NCBI GenBank assembly: GCA_030606095.1
Contig: JAUWHC010000012.1
Span: 1 to 18,161, forward strand
Direction of reading: 5' to 3'
DNA length: 18,161 nucleotides
DNA from: Promethearchaeota archaeon
Lineage (GTDB): Archaea > Asgardarchaeota > Lokiarchaeia > Sigyniarchaeales > SOKP01
In this document: piece by piece, positions 1-7,880 of the stretch
Layout: the number at the start of each line of letters is the position of its first letter
How positions within the stretch are numbered: the first letter of the stretch is position 1
The notes under the pieces: generated by a model
What the model was told of the DNA's origin: nothing
Databases searched by the model: none
What the model saw: the letters and a program-made list of their open reading frames with translations, nothing else
Translations under genes and position numbers: made by a program

Positions 1-1
1 A

Positions 2-886
2 ATTTTAAGACCAAATTCTGGAAGAATCTTAATTAGAACAAACACCGATGAATTACAAGATTTACAGAAGATATCGAGAACTTTTAGCAACATGGGTTTT
101 TTAATCGATATTCCAAACTTTTATAACATGACGGCTTATCAGCTGCTAAAATATTTTGCTAACCTTCAAGATTATCCAAAAGATAAGATTGAAGAAAGAA
201 TTGATTCTCTTTTAGACTTGTTTAAACTTTCAGAATGGAAATATAAGAACGTTAAAACATTTTCTAAAGGAATGATACAGAAAATAGGAATTATTCAAGC
301 AATTATCCATGATCCCGAATTTATAATCTTAGATGAGCCACAAACGGGTTTAGATCCATTGGCTCGAATCGAAATCCGAAAATTCGTTAGAGATCTTCAA
401 AAACAGGGTAAAACAATTTTTATAGCATCTCATATGCTCCACGAAATATCGGAAATATGTGATAAAATAGCTCTAATTAATCACGGAGAAATAATTGGGT
501 TCGATACGGTTGATAATTTGGAAGGCACGATAAAAATCAGATCAATAGATTGCAAATTATTAAATCCATTACTTCCTGAAAAATTAGGTTCAATAATCGA
601 AACATTAAATGAAAAACTGGACCAATATTTAGATCATAATTTAGATCCTGATATTTCGAATATACCAGTCAGATATAGCCCTCACGAGCAAGAGTTAAAA
701 ATATTTTACGTTGGAAAGAAAGAAGTTCGAGGGGAAATTTTAAAGATACTTGTTAAGGAGTTCGAATCGGATTTTACGGTCGTATCTTTCTACAAACCTA
801 AAACTTCTCGCTTAGAGCGGATTTACTCGCAAATGATGAAAACTGATAACGGTAGAATTCAATTACTCGAAAAGGAGAATAGATAA
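2..886 (+). CDS. ABC transporter ATP-binding protein (5' partial)
   Basis: This is the ATPase subunit of an ABC-2 type exporter, working at the cytoplasmic face with the permease that follows. The reading frame is open from base 2, so the N-terminus with Walker A lies outside the window. The first in-window residues (ILRPNSGRI) are the stretch that normally follows Walker A, so the ATG at 92 is internal. Seen in order: a degenerate signature motif FSKGM (bases 260-274), Walker B with IILDEP and the D-loop GLDP (from about base 323), and the switch histidine in IASHM (base 431). The Q-loop region (GFLIDIPNFY) has no glutamine, as in BcrA-like exporters. About 120 residues follow the ATPase core, a less conserved tail. 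The stop codon TAA overlaps the ATG of the permease by one base, indicating translational coupling. The family assignment is secure; the substrate is unknown. Confidence 0.93.
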   Translation: MLRPNSGRILIRTNTDELQDLQKISRTFSNMGFLIDIPNFYNMTAYQLLKYFANLQDYPKDKIEERIDSLLDLFKLSEWKYKNVKTFSKGMIQKIGIIQAIIHDPEFIILDEPQTGLDPLARIEIRKFVRDLQKQGKTIFIASHMLHEISEICDKIALINHGEIIGFDTVDNLEGTIKIRSIDCKLLNPLLPEKLGSIIETLNEKLDQYLDHNLDPDISNIPVRYSPHEQELKIFYVGKKEVRGEILKILVKEFESDFTVVSFYKPKTSRLERIYSQMMKTDNGRIQLLEKENR

Positions 887-1719
887 TGACGGAAAAAGAC
901 AATATAATTATTTTTGGACTTAAACCAATCGTGCACACGCTTGTTTTTGAAATGAAAAAACAAAAGAAGAAATTTATATTTTTTCTCATCATTTCAATAT
1001 TGGTTGTTTTCCTTCAAGGGGTCGTACTTCAAGCGGTAATCCCATTTAATTCATTACCTGATACTCAGGCTGAATTCTTTACTAGTGGACTTGGATTTTA
1101 TTCTTTAATATCCTTATTTATAGCGTGTCTATTGTTCTCTGGAATAATTTGCTCTGAATTTAACACTAAAACAGGATTTATCGTTTTTCCTAAAATAAAT
1201 AAATATAAGCTAATAATAGGGAAATACCTTGGAAATTTAGTTTTGGCATTTATCATCATTTCGGCTTACTATATCTTTCTTGGATTGCTTGGTTTCTATT
1301 ACTATAGTGGACCGATTAACGTACGATTCTTTTATTCTTATTTCATTGCTATATTATATATGATTACATTAAGTAGTTTTGTTACTTTATTTAGCTCATT
1401 TATGAAAAGCGTAAATATGACAATAATATCAACTATCCTAATACTACTAATTGGATTTGATATTGCTGATTTCATAGTCACATCAGTAGGCGGAGGCGAC
1501 TTTGAACCATTATATTCTATAGCGTACATGGGTAAACTTGTAACTTCAATACTAAGTAACCCGTTTCCAGATCCAAGATATTTTGAAATCACAACGAGAT
1601 TCTTTACCATTGGGACTTGGTTAACTCCTAGCATAGAAATGGGGATTACATTGATGGTAGTCTATATAATAGCGTATTTTGTAATAGCTGCGTTTTTATT
1701 TAAGAGAAGACAATTATAA
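886..1719 (+). CDS. ABC-2 type transporter permease, 277 aa
   Basis: This is the membrane subunit paired with the upstream ATPase. Hydrophobicity gives six helices: about residues 30-52, 67-88, 117-140, 145-170, 176-197 and 250-271. A charged cytoplasmic N-terminus comes first, and an outward loop of about 50 residues lies between helices five and six. This is the ABC-2 (ABC2_membrane) architecture. A Shine-Dalgarno sequence GGAG (874-877) lies 8 nt before the ATG, inside the end of the ATPase gene, which supports the chosen start. The short C-terminal tail ends in FKRRQL, consistent with a positive-inside end. The next gene, a secreted membrane-anchored protein, starts 30 nt downstream and is probably co-transcribed. 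Such exporters move drugs, lipids or surface polymers; nothing here selects among these. Confidence 0.85.
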   Translation: MTEKDNIIIFGLKPIVHTLVFEMKKQKKKFIFFLIISILVVFLQGVVLQAVIPFNSLPDTQAEFFTSGLGFYSLISLFIACLLFSGIICSEFNTKTGFIVFPKINKYKLIIGKYLGNLVLAFIIISAYYIFLGLLGFYYYSGPINVRFFYSYFIAILYMITLSSFVTLFSSFMKSVNMTIISTILILLIGFDIADFIVTSVGGGDFEPLYSIAYMGKLVTSILSNPFPDPRYFEITTRFFTIGTWLTPSIEMGITLMVVYIIAYFVIAAFLFKRRQL

Positions 1720-1749
1720 GGTTTTAAAAAAAGAAATGGTGATAAAAAA

Positions 1750-2721
1750 ATGTTAAAAAATAGGAAAATGGGTAATAAAAATTTACTGGGTATTGTACTC
1801 TTAGGGATAATATTAATGGGATTGATATCAACTTCAGTGTCGGCAAATCCAACATATCAATTAGCTTTAACAAAAGGAACTGAAATTTTCGAAATAACAA
1901 AATACGATAACGACGGATGGGAAAATACATTAGGCAATATTACTATTCCTGACGATTGGTTCGAAGGAGATTCTAATAAAACTGGAGCGCAGGGTAAGTA
2001 TACAACAAAGCGTTGGATTTATTTAAACATATCAACCTATAATATGTTTCTTGAAGTAATGTTCTCTTATGAACAATTTATGGCATTCATGGCTCTCTCT
2101 GAACTAGGTTATAATGAGACTGAGATTAACAATAATTACACTAATAGCTATTGGTTATGGTATGGAGTAGGAGCAGAGTGGCACTTTACAGATTCAGAAC
2201 TTAATGAAACGGCTGACGATTCTAATTGTAAAATCGTTGTACTTTATCATCCAGAAGATTATAAGAAGCTTTTAGACGATTATAACGATCTAGTAGAAAC
2301 AATAATGAACGATCCAAGTATTCCGATACCAATTAAATTACAATTTTCTAATATAACTGCAGATGAGTTGTTATGGAAGTTAATATTTGATGGATTAGCG
2401 ACAGCAAGTCCATTTGATGATTATCTTAGTTCTCTAATTAACGAACTCAACGTTGAAAATGCCACTGTTAACCAAAATACAATTATAATAGAAAGATACG
2501 GCGTTACAAATTATACTGTGGAAGTATCATATGGTAGTAAAGGAACTTTATCAACATTCATCGTAAAAGATGTAAGCGGCCAAATAATCTATCAAATAAC
2601 TAGCTATAATACCGAGTGGATATTTTTTACGATACTAATGACGATTGGAATAAGTTTTGTGGGTATTGTTTCATACTTGCTATTTAGAAAGTTTAAACTC
2701 AATAAATCGAGAAAAATGTAA
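1750..2721 (+). CDS. Secreted, membrane-anchored glycoprotein-like protein, 323 aa, unknown function
   Basis: I do not recognise a family. A Sec-type signal peptide is clear: basic N-terminus (KNRK), hydrophobic core about residues 12-28, and a likely cleavage after SVSA (residue 32). One C-terminal helix follows (about 290-312) with a basic tail (FRKFKLNKSRKM), so the mature protein is an external domain of about 255 residues anchored by its C-terminus. The external part has nine N-X-S/T sequons (N63, 76, 93, 122, 129, 152, 201, 237, 254), which suggests a heavily N-glycosylated surface protein, and one cysteine (C160). A good Shine-Dalgarno GGTGAT (1738-1743) precedes the ATG. It sits 30 nt after the ABC permease and is followed by T-tracts, so it probably closes that operon. 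It may be an accessory or sensor for the exporter, which is inference only. Confidence 0.8.
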   Translation: MLKNRKMGNKNLLGIVLLGIILMGLISTSVSANPTYQLALTKGTEIFEITKYDNDGWENTLGNITIPDDWFEGDSNKTGAQGKYTTKRWIYLNISTYNMFLEVMFSYEQFMAFMALSELGYNETEINNNYTNSYWLWYGVGAEWHFTDSELNETADDSNCKIVVLYHPEDYKKLLDDYNDLVETIMNDPSIPIPIKLQFSNITADELLWKLIFDGLATASPFDDYLSSLINELNVENATVNQNTIIIERYGVTNYTVEVSYGSKGTLSTFIVKDVSGQIIYQITSYNTEWIFFTILMTIGISFVGIVSYLLFRKFKLNKSRKM

Positions 2722-2735
2722 AACAAAATCTCTAA

Positions 2736-2763
2736 TTTTTTTTATTTTTATACTAATTTTTAG
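2736..2763 (+). terminator. Oligo-T terminator after the exporter operon
   Basis: Two T-rich runs (2736-2749 and 2757-2761) start 15 nt after the stop of the surface protein. Archaeal RNA polymerase terminates at such oligo-T tracts without needing a hairpin. The next gene is convergent, so termination here makes sense. Confidence 0.5.
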
Positions 2764-2801
2764 TTAAAATATGTTGTTCCTTATTATTTTTTAAATTCAA
2801 T

Positions 2802-2826
2802 AAAAAAAAAGTGTTTTTAAAAAAAG
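2802..2826 (-). terminator. Oligo-T terminator (minus strand) after the propeller membrane protein
   Basis: On the minus strand, two T-runs (complements of the A-runs at 2802-2810 and 2819-2825) lie just past the stop codon of the 855-residue gene. Together with the plus-strand T-tracts they separate two convergent transcription units. Confidence 0.45.
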
Positions 2827-2837
2827 TGGCTCAATAA

Positions 2838-5405
2838 TTATTCAGAACTGTCTGGTAAATCCTTTTTGGGAGGCTTATAACCTGCGGGATAAATGTTAAT
2901 TAAATCACGTGGAGTAGTGTCTAAATTATTCTTTTTCATGATATTATATAACCGTTCAGAATTAACATCCTTAGAATAATTCATAATTTCGATTGCTAGG
3001 AGCATATAAGCAAAAGCAGAGAAAAATGGAGCACCCCAGAACATTACTATTACCAAAAAAGTACCAAATATTATAAAGCTAATTTCCCCTCTAAAAAATC
3101 CTGAGAAATCAACTAAACTAAAAAAGCTCCAGAATGTAATTATTGCCGATAATCCCGCCATACCCTTTACAAAAGAGAGAGCCCATATACTTATAGGTTC
3201 GATATCTCCAGGTTTTCGATGTTTCTTCGATTCAAGGTAATATGCGATCCCCGCGTCATCTAATAAAAAGTTTCCTGAAAATAGAAATGAAAACATAAGG
3301 AATGATAGTACCATAGGAAGCATACAACATACATTATAACCTATTATAAAGCCAAAGAAATCATTTGAACCAAAATTAGTAAAACTCTGAGGATACTCTA
3401 GTAAAGGTGCTAGTGTATTATATGTGTAAAATCCAACGGTTATAGAAAGGAGTAGTGGTAAAAGCACCCTCTTAATCCGGTTTATCGTCCCCAAATCTTC
3501 TCTCCCCTTCATATCTAATACTATTATTTCATTATTGTGACTCTTTGAAATCTTAAAAAATATTATCCTTAATTTTATGAATAAGTAAGCAAATCGGGGA
3601 GAAAACTTATTATATATCGCTGCAGTGAATGGAAGCATTCCAAACCAGATTATTACCACCGAAATGTAAACTATGACTAATTCTGTCATGGGTTCGCCAA
3701 GTATGAGTGTTTTATTGAAAATATTGAGTATAAGTAAAAATAATGTAAAACTAATGGTCATTAAAGCAATAACAATAGCATTCACTGAAATTGTAAGTTT
3801 ACTTTCTTTCGCTTTTTTGGTATCTATTTCTATTTTTCTAATATTAAGTATTAGCAATAGGAGCCCGCTTATTAATGATATCAAAAGGACAATAAATAAA
3901 GGCATACCAAAACCAAATGTAGAAGATAACCACATTCCAGAAGGTTTTTTTGATGAAATAACTAACAATGTATCGGCATCTCCAATTGCGAAATCTTTTT
4001 TACCATCTCCATCAATATCATGAGTAGAAATCACATATTCGGGCCAATTATTAAGATTAATTGTACTTAATACATTTCCATCCGGTACACTAAATACTCT
4101 ATACCGGTGAACATCACCTGTTCCCGTTGAAGTCTCGATTCTTTCATATAATACAATTTCGCTAATAGAGTCGCCGTTAAAATCGTCATCTAATACAAAT
4201 GAAATAATGTTAGAATCCTCTCCTTGACGGTCACTGCTCCAAATTATTTCTTGCGAAGATGTTGTTAGTGAATATACTCTAATTTTCTCCTCATTAAGAC
4301 CTTCTTCTACCCAATGGTATGTGTCTAGTAAAAATAAAGCTGTTCCGTCATCAATTGGGCTAGGAATATCTTTTATATATGCTTGGTCTAAAGTGATGGA
4401 GCTATCAATTGATTGAATTATATTTCCATTGGATCCATCTATTAGAAAAATCTCACCTGAATGTATTATAGCTGAAATTTCTCGTATTCCATCCAAATTC
4501 AAATCTTCAATGAATGTGTAATCTATAATGTTTTCAAAGAAAGTCACGTTATAGATTTCTTCCATGTAATTCGATAAACTAAGGTTAAACAAATGTAACG
4601 AGTTTAACCCAATATAAAGCAGATTTGTTGAATCAAAATGACTTAAAAGCTCAATTCCCGGAATAGTTGATTTATCATCGACATTGGGTACATAATCGCC
4701 TAAAAAAAAATCAGTTTTCTTTGTTCCATTAATAAAATAGCCCGTTATATTACATAAATAATTTTCCCAAGATTCGAAATACTTGTATTCTAAACAAAAT
4801 ATATCTTCATGCTCATCAGTTAAATCCGAAAAACTTACTAGATCAATTATAGCTGAATTTGTAAAATTTATTCCATCAACTGTCGAAATTGGGATTTCTG
4901 TACCATCAATTCCACTAATCAATTGATTAGTAAACTTGTTAGGAATAATAATTGTACTACCAGAATTATCAAATTCTGGTTCTACAGACGCTTTGTCTAT
5001 AAAAAAATCTGAATGTCCATCATTATCAACATCCATTATGCTAAATACTCTTTTTATAGGACTATCGTATTCTTTAAACCAGATTACTTCTCCATTAAGC
5101 CCGTCTAATGCAAAAATACTGCCGTATAAAGGAGTATTATGATCTACACTATCCTCCTCCTCGTGATAAAGTATATCTACATAACATAAAATATCGGGTA
5201 CAGCATCTCCGTTAATATCTTCAATTTCTAAGGGATTTATTATTGAAGGGTACAATCCATCAATATCGTACCATCCCAATCCAGGTTGAAGCTCCATTTG
5301 CGTTATGAAAATTATCCCTAAACTTCCAAATACTATTAAAGATACGCCAATTAGAACTAAATTAATTGGTTGAGATTTTTTTTCTTTACGTTTTTGTTTA
5401 TTCAT
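2838..5405 (-). CDS. Large membrane protein: external FG-GAP/PQQ-like beta-propeller plus seven C-terminal helices, 855 aa
   Basis: No named family is recognised for the whole protein. An N-terminal signal-anchor (about 15-35) follows a very basic start (KQKRKEKK). Residues about 40-490 form an external region with five Asp-rich calcium-binding-type motifs of the FG-GAP kind: DINGD (63), DVDNDG (125), DLNLDG (301), DDFNGD (407) and DIDGDG (463). Some spacings are near 56-62 residues, as for propeller blades, and LDG/IDG-NG turns (100, 322) resemble PQQ-like repeats. Seven helices follow, at about 499-521, 538-563, 574-597, 646-668, 682-710, 738-764 and 774-806. A basic cytoplasmic tail of about 50 residues ends the protein. 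Positive charges in loops 598-646 and 725-731 fit the tail being inside. AGGA lies close before the ATG, and a TATA-like box lies 30 nt upstream. It could be a surface receptor, adhesin or part of an envelope assembly system. Confidence 0.8.
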   Translation of the reverse strand: MNKQKRKEKKSQPINLVLIGVSLIVFGSLGIIFITQMELQPGLGWYDIDGLYPSIINPLEIEDINGDAVPDILCYVDILYHEEEDSVDHNTPLYGSIFALDGLNGEVIWFKEYDSPIKRVFSIMDVDNDGHSDFFIDKASVEPEFDNSGSTIIIPNKFTNQLISGIDGTEIPISTVDGINFTNSAIIDLVSFSDLTDEHEDIFCLEYKYFESWENYLCNITGYFINGTKKTDFFLGDYVPNVDDKSTIPGIELLSHFDSTNLLYIGLNSLHLFNLSLSNYMEEIYNVTFFENIIDYTFIEDLNLDGIREISAIIHSGEIFLIDGSNGNIIQSIDSSITLDQAYIKDIPSPIDDGTALFLLDTYHWVEEGLNEEKIRVYSLTTSSQEIIWSSDRQGEDSNIISFVLDDDFNGDSISEIVLYERIETSTGTGDVHRYRVFSVPDGNVLSTINLNNWPEYVISTHDIDGDGKKDFAIGDADTLLVISSKKPSGMWLSSTFGFGMPLFIVLLISLISGLLLLILNIRKIEIDTKKAKESKLTISVNAIVIALMTISFTLFLLILNIFNKTLILGEPMTELVIVYISVVIIWFGMLPFTAAIYNKFSPRFAYLFIKLRIIFFKISKSHNNEIIVLDMKGREDLGTINRIKRVLLPLLLSITVGFYTYNTLAPLLEYPQSFTNFGSNDFFGFIIGYNVCCMLPMVLSFLMFSFLFSGNFLLDDAGIAYYLESKKHRKPGDIEPISIWALSFVKGMAGLSAIITFWSFFSLVDFSGFFRGEISFIIFGTFLVIVMFWGAPFFSAFAYMLLAIEIMNYSKDVNSERLYNIMKKNNLDTTPRDLINIYPAGYKPPKKDLPDSSE

Positions 5406-5430
5406 AATTCCTAAGATTAAAACAAATTTA

Positions 5431-5440
5431 ATTATAAATA
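5431..5440 (-). promoter_or_regulatory. TATA-like box for the propeller membrane protein
   Basis: On the minus strand TATTTATAAT is centred about 30 nt before the ATG at 5405. Archaeal transcription would then start at about 5409, giving a leader of only a few bases. Position and sequence fit; AT-richness makes chance matches common. Confidence 0.4.
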
Positions 5441-5490
5441 TTTAGAATTTCATGATTATAAATCTTGGTTAAAAATTAACGACAGTTATC

Positions 5491-5513
5491 TCAATTTAAA
5501 TTGATTAAATTGA
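5491..5513. promoter_or_regulatory. Palindrome plus tandem 9-mer in a divergent control region
   Basis: TCAATTTAAATTGA (5491-5504) is a perfect 14-bp palindrome. The 9-mer TTAAATTGA occurs twice back to back (5496-5504 and 5505-5513). It lies between divergently transcribed genes, where a shared operator would be expected. The element is purely A/T apart from the outer C and the G residues, so chance is not excluded. Confidence 0.35.
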
Positions 5514-5530
5514 CAAAGTTAGTACACAAT

Positions 5531-5555
5531 CTAAAACTAAGTGATAAGAATAAAA
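5531..5555 (+). repeat. 25-bp direct repeat, copy 1 (upstream of the permease pair)
   Basis: The 18-mer CTAAAACTAAGTGATAAG followed by A then ATAAAA is repeated at 7851-7875 with a single difference (A to T at the nineteenth base). The flanks of the two copies do not match. The copies bracket the two permease genes, 2,320 bp apart in the same orientation. Confidence 0.75.
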
Positions 5556-5602
5556 CAATTAAGTTTTTTAACCTAAATTATTCTTTTTATTAGTATCCAA
5601 AC

Positions 5603-5625
5603 GCTTTTAAAAGTGTTTTTAAAGC
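5603..5625 (+). other. Hairpin in the leader region of the permease operon
   Basis: GCTTTTAAAA (5603-5612) and TTTTTAAAGC (5616-5625) can pair as ten positions with one T-T mismatch and a GTG loop. It lies about 55-75 bp upstream of the TATA box of the permease operon, so as DNA it could be an operator; it is unlikely to be in the mRNA. Weak because it is A/T dominated. Confidence 0.25.
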
Positions 5626-5678
5626 TCTTATACTTTATTCAATTATTCTGATAACATTATCATCTGATGTTTATGTAG

Positions 5679-5688
5679 TATAAAATAT
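5679..5688 (+). promoter_or_regulatory. TATA box for the permease pair
   Basis: TATAAAATAT is centred about 34 nt before the ATG at 5717, which predicts transcription start at about 5709 and a leader of roughly 8 nt. There is no Shine-Dalgarno sequence before the ATG, as expected for near-leaderless translation. Confidence 0.5.
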
Positions 5689-5716
5689 GCTATATTGAGT
5701 AATAGAATTAATTAAA

Positions 5717-6739
5717 ATGAGTTTAGTTAAGTTTATCTTAAGAAGACTAATTACTATAATCCCAACATTATTTGCAATTCTTGTAATTACGTTTTTTATG
5801 GTGCGATTATTACCTGTTGACCCTGTATGGATGAGAGTGCCCCCAAGGGCAACATGGCAAGATTATTTGATGGAAAGAGCGAGAATGGGTTTAGATCAAC
5901 CGATATATATTCAATTTTTTATTTTTGTTGGAGATATATTTTCGGGAAATTGGGGATATTCTTATACAGTAGCACGAGATTGGCCTGTTTGGTTTCTTAT
6001 AAATCAGAGGCTTCCCAGAACGTTAGAAATTGCGTTTATTAGTATGATTTTTGCAATTTTTCTTGGTATAAGATTGGGGAAACTTTCTGGTGCTAATAAA
6101 AACACTAAAAAGGATATTATTTCGAGAATTTTTACATATATTTTTGTGTCTATTCCAGCATTTGTAATTATCACTTTTTTTTTGCAACTCTATATCAGGA
6201 CACCTTTTCAAATTCTTCCTATATTCGGTTATAAGACCATGGGATACCCTGACCCTCCACAATTTACTTATTCTCGCATACTAAATTGTATTCTTTCCGG
6301 TGAGTATTATTTATTATTTGATTACTTATGGCATATAATTATCCCGGTTTCTGCCTTAACAATTGTTCAATTAGTAGGGCTTTCACGCCAGATGAGAGCA
6401 AGCATGATAGCTGAACTGGAGGAGGATTATATAAGGACTGCATATGCTAAGGGAGTTAAAAAAAAACATATTATTAACAAACATGCGTTTAAAAACTCTA
6501 TAACACCAGTAATTATTTTAGCTGGAATGGGATTTTCTGTTGTTTTAGGTGGAATGATTGCTGTTGAGATTATATATCAATTACCAGGTATGGGTAAGCT
6601 TTTTTACGACGCTATTGTAAGGTCCGATTATACTGTCATTATTGCTTCGGTATGGGTGTTTTCGATAGTTGTAATAATTTTCAATTTTTTTATAGATGTA
6701 ATAACAGCGGCCTTAGACCCACGTATTAGATTAAAATAA
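5717..6739 (+). CDS. ABC transporter permease, DppB/OppB type, 340 aa
   Basis: This is one of the two membrane subunits of a peptide/nickel-type ABC importer. The family hallmark N-terminus is present: RRLITIIPTLFAILVITFFMV leading to VRLLPVDP, with helix 1 at about 10-30. Five more helices are at about 103-124, 139-160, 201-222, 262-284 and 306-332. The EAA loop that contacts the ATPase is at about 234-250 (ELEEDYIRTAYAKG). The C-terminus carries the usual LDPRIRLK ending. Length is normal for the family (about 310-340). The ATG is supported by the TATA box at 5679 and by the hallmark start. The partner permease starts 18 nt downstream. No substrate-binding protein or ATPase genes (DppA, D, F) are next to it, so the complete transporter must use subunits from elsewhere, or the locus is reduced. 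Confidence 0.93.
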   Translation: MSLVKFILRRLITIIPTLFAILVITFFMVRLLPVDPVWMRVPPRATWQDYLMERARMGLDQPIYIQFFIFVGDIFSGNWGYSYTVARDWPVWFLINQRLPRTLEIAFISMIFAIFLGIRLGKLSGANKNTKKDIISRIFTYIFVSIPAFVIITFFLQLYIRTPFQILPIFGYKTMGYPDPPQFTYSRILNCILSGEYYLLFDYLWHIIIPVSALTIVQLVGLSRQMRASMIAELEEDYIRTAYAKGVKKKHIINKHAFKNSITPVIILAGMGFSVVLGGMIAVEIIYQLPGMGKLFYDAIVRSDYTVIIASVWVFSIVVIIFNFFIDVITAALDPRIRLK

Positions 6740-6757
6740 AACTTAAAATTAAATAAC

Positions 6758-7780
6758 ATGAGCCACACTAAACTTCAAGAAGAAAAGAAAAAAAATGATC
6801 TTATTGAGAATAAGGTAAAAAGAATTTCTATTTTAAAGTTTTCTTCAAAGATCGCTAATGGTTTTAAATTTCTACTTTTTCCTAGATATAGATTTGAGCT
6901 GTCCCAAATAAAGGATATAAGAAATTTGCATCATACAAGAAGAAAAAGAATGAATGGATGGTTAAAATCACCTTTTACTATTTTTGGTGTTATTTTAATT
7001 TTCGTTATTATATGTCTAGCAATATTTGGACCTTGGATTGCTCCTTATTCATTTGAAGAAGCATCACGTTGGAGTTTGTATGCCTGGAAACCTCCATCAC
7101 CCGAATTTCCATTAGGAACAACATATGCTGGGCGAGATGTTCTTTCAAGAGCAATTTACGGTACGAGAACCTCTTTATTAATTGCTTTTTTATCTGTTAG
7201 TATAAGCCTAATCTTTGGGATTTCTTTAGGATTGATAGCCGGGTTTTATGGTAAATGGGTTGATTCTATTATAATGAGATGTATGGATATAATTTTAGCT
7301 TTCCCAGGAATAATATTCGCTTTAGCTTTTTTAGCTATACTGGGCTCAACCTTTTTTTATATTGTGATAATATTTGGAGTTATAGGGATTCCATTTTATT
7401 CTCGTCTAATTAGATCGTCTGTTTTAAAGGAAAAAGAACTAGATTATATAGCCGCAGCAAAAATAGCGGGTGCAAATAACTGGAGAATAATGTTTAGACA
7501 TATATTACCAAATGCAATCCAACCTATCATAATTTCAATGAGTTTTGATATCGGAAGATTGATGATAAGTTTAGTTATTCTCTCATTTCTAGGATTTAGT
7601 GATCCAATGTTTATAAATTGGGGATATGATATCTACATAGCAAGAGGTCATATTTGGGATGCGCCCTGGGCATCGTTTTGGCCTAGTGTAATGATTTTAA
7701 TATCAGTAATTGGTTTTATGATCGTAGGAGATGGATTAAGAGACGCTCTAGATCCGAAATATCAATTTAAAGCTCGCTAA
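6758..7780 (+). CDS. ABC transporter permease, DppC/OppC type, 340 aa
   Basis: This is the second membrane subunit of the peptide/nickel-type importer. After an unusually long, basic cytoplasmic N-terminus of about 70 residues comes helix 1 (about 71-95, SPFTIFGVILIFVIICLAIF), followed by the conserved external motif PLGTTYAGRDVLSRAIYGTRTS (119-139). More helices lie at about 140-163, 178-197, 198-215, 255-280 and 308-324. The EAA loop is at about 227-244 (ELDYIAAAKIAGANN), and the end GDGLRDALDPK is typical. Most family members have 20-40 residues before helix 1, so the extension is a mild oddity; there is no Met that would restore a short start until residue 65. It follows dppB by 18 nt with no clear Shine-Dalgarno and is followed by a hairpin at the stop codon. 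Confidence 0.93.
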   Translation: MSHTKLQEEKKKNDLIENKVKRISILKFSSKIANGFKFLLFPRYRFELSQIKDIRNLHHTRRKRMNGWLKSPFTIFGVILIFVIICLAIFGPWIAPYSFEEASRWSLYAWKPPSPEFPLGTTYAGRDVLSRAIYGTRTSLLIAFLSVSISLIFGISLGLIAGFYGKWVDSIIMRCMDIILAFPGIIFALAFLAILGSTFFYIVIIFGVIGIPFYSRLIRSSVLKEKELDYIAAAKIAGANNWRIMFRHILPNAIQPIIISMSFDIGRLMISLVILSFLGFSDPMFINWGYDIYIARGHIWDAPWASFWPSVMILISVIGFMIVGDGLRDALDPKYQFKAR

Positions 7781-7787
7781 GAGCTTT
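7769..7787 (+). terminator. Hairpin enclosing the stop codon of the DppC-type gene
   Basis: AAAGCTC (7769-7775) and GAGCTTT (7781-7787) form a perfect 7-bp stem. The 5-nt loop GCTAA contains the TAA stop codon (7778-7780). The 3' arm runs into TTTTAT. It may be a weak terminator or protect the 3' end of the mRNA. Confidence 0.4.
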
Positions 7788-7850
7788 TATGCATCCTCTA
7801 ACATTTATCTTGTGATAGTTTTTGCATAGTTGATGAACTAAAAAAGAAAA

Positions 7851-7875
7851 CTAAAACTAAGTGATAAGTATAAAA
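7851..7875 (+). repeat. 25-bp direct repeat, copy 2 (downstream of the permease pair), containing a TATA-like box
   Basis: This matches 5531-5555 at 24 of 25 positions. The single change turns AATAAAA into TATAAAA, so this copy carries a good TATA box (TATAAAATA, 7869-7877). That box would direct a plus-strand transcript starting at about 7899, just before the structured element at 7909-7981. Confidence 0.75.
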
Positions 7876-7880
7876 TAAGA

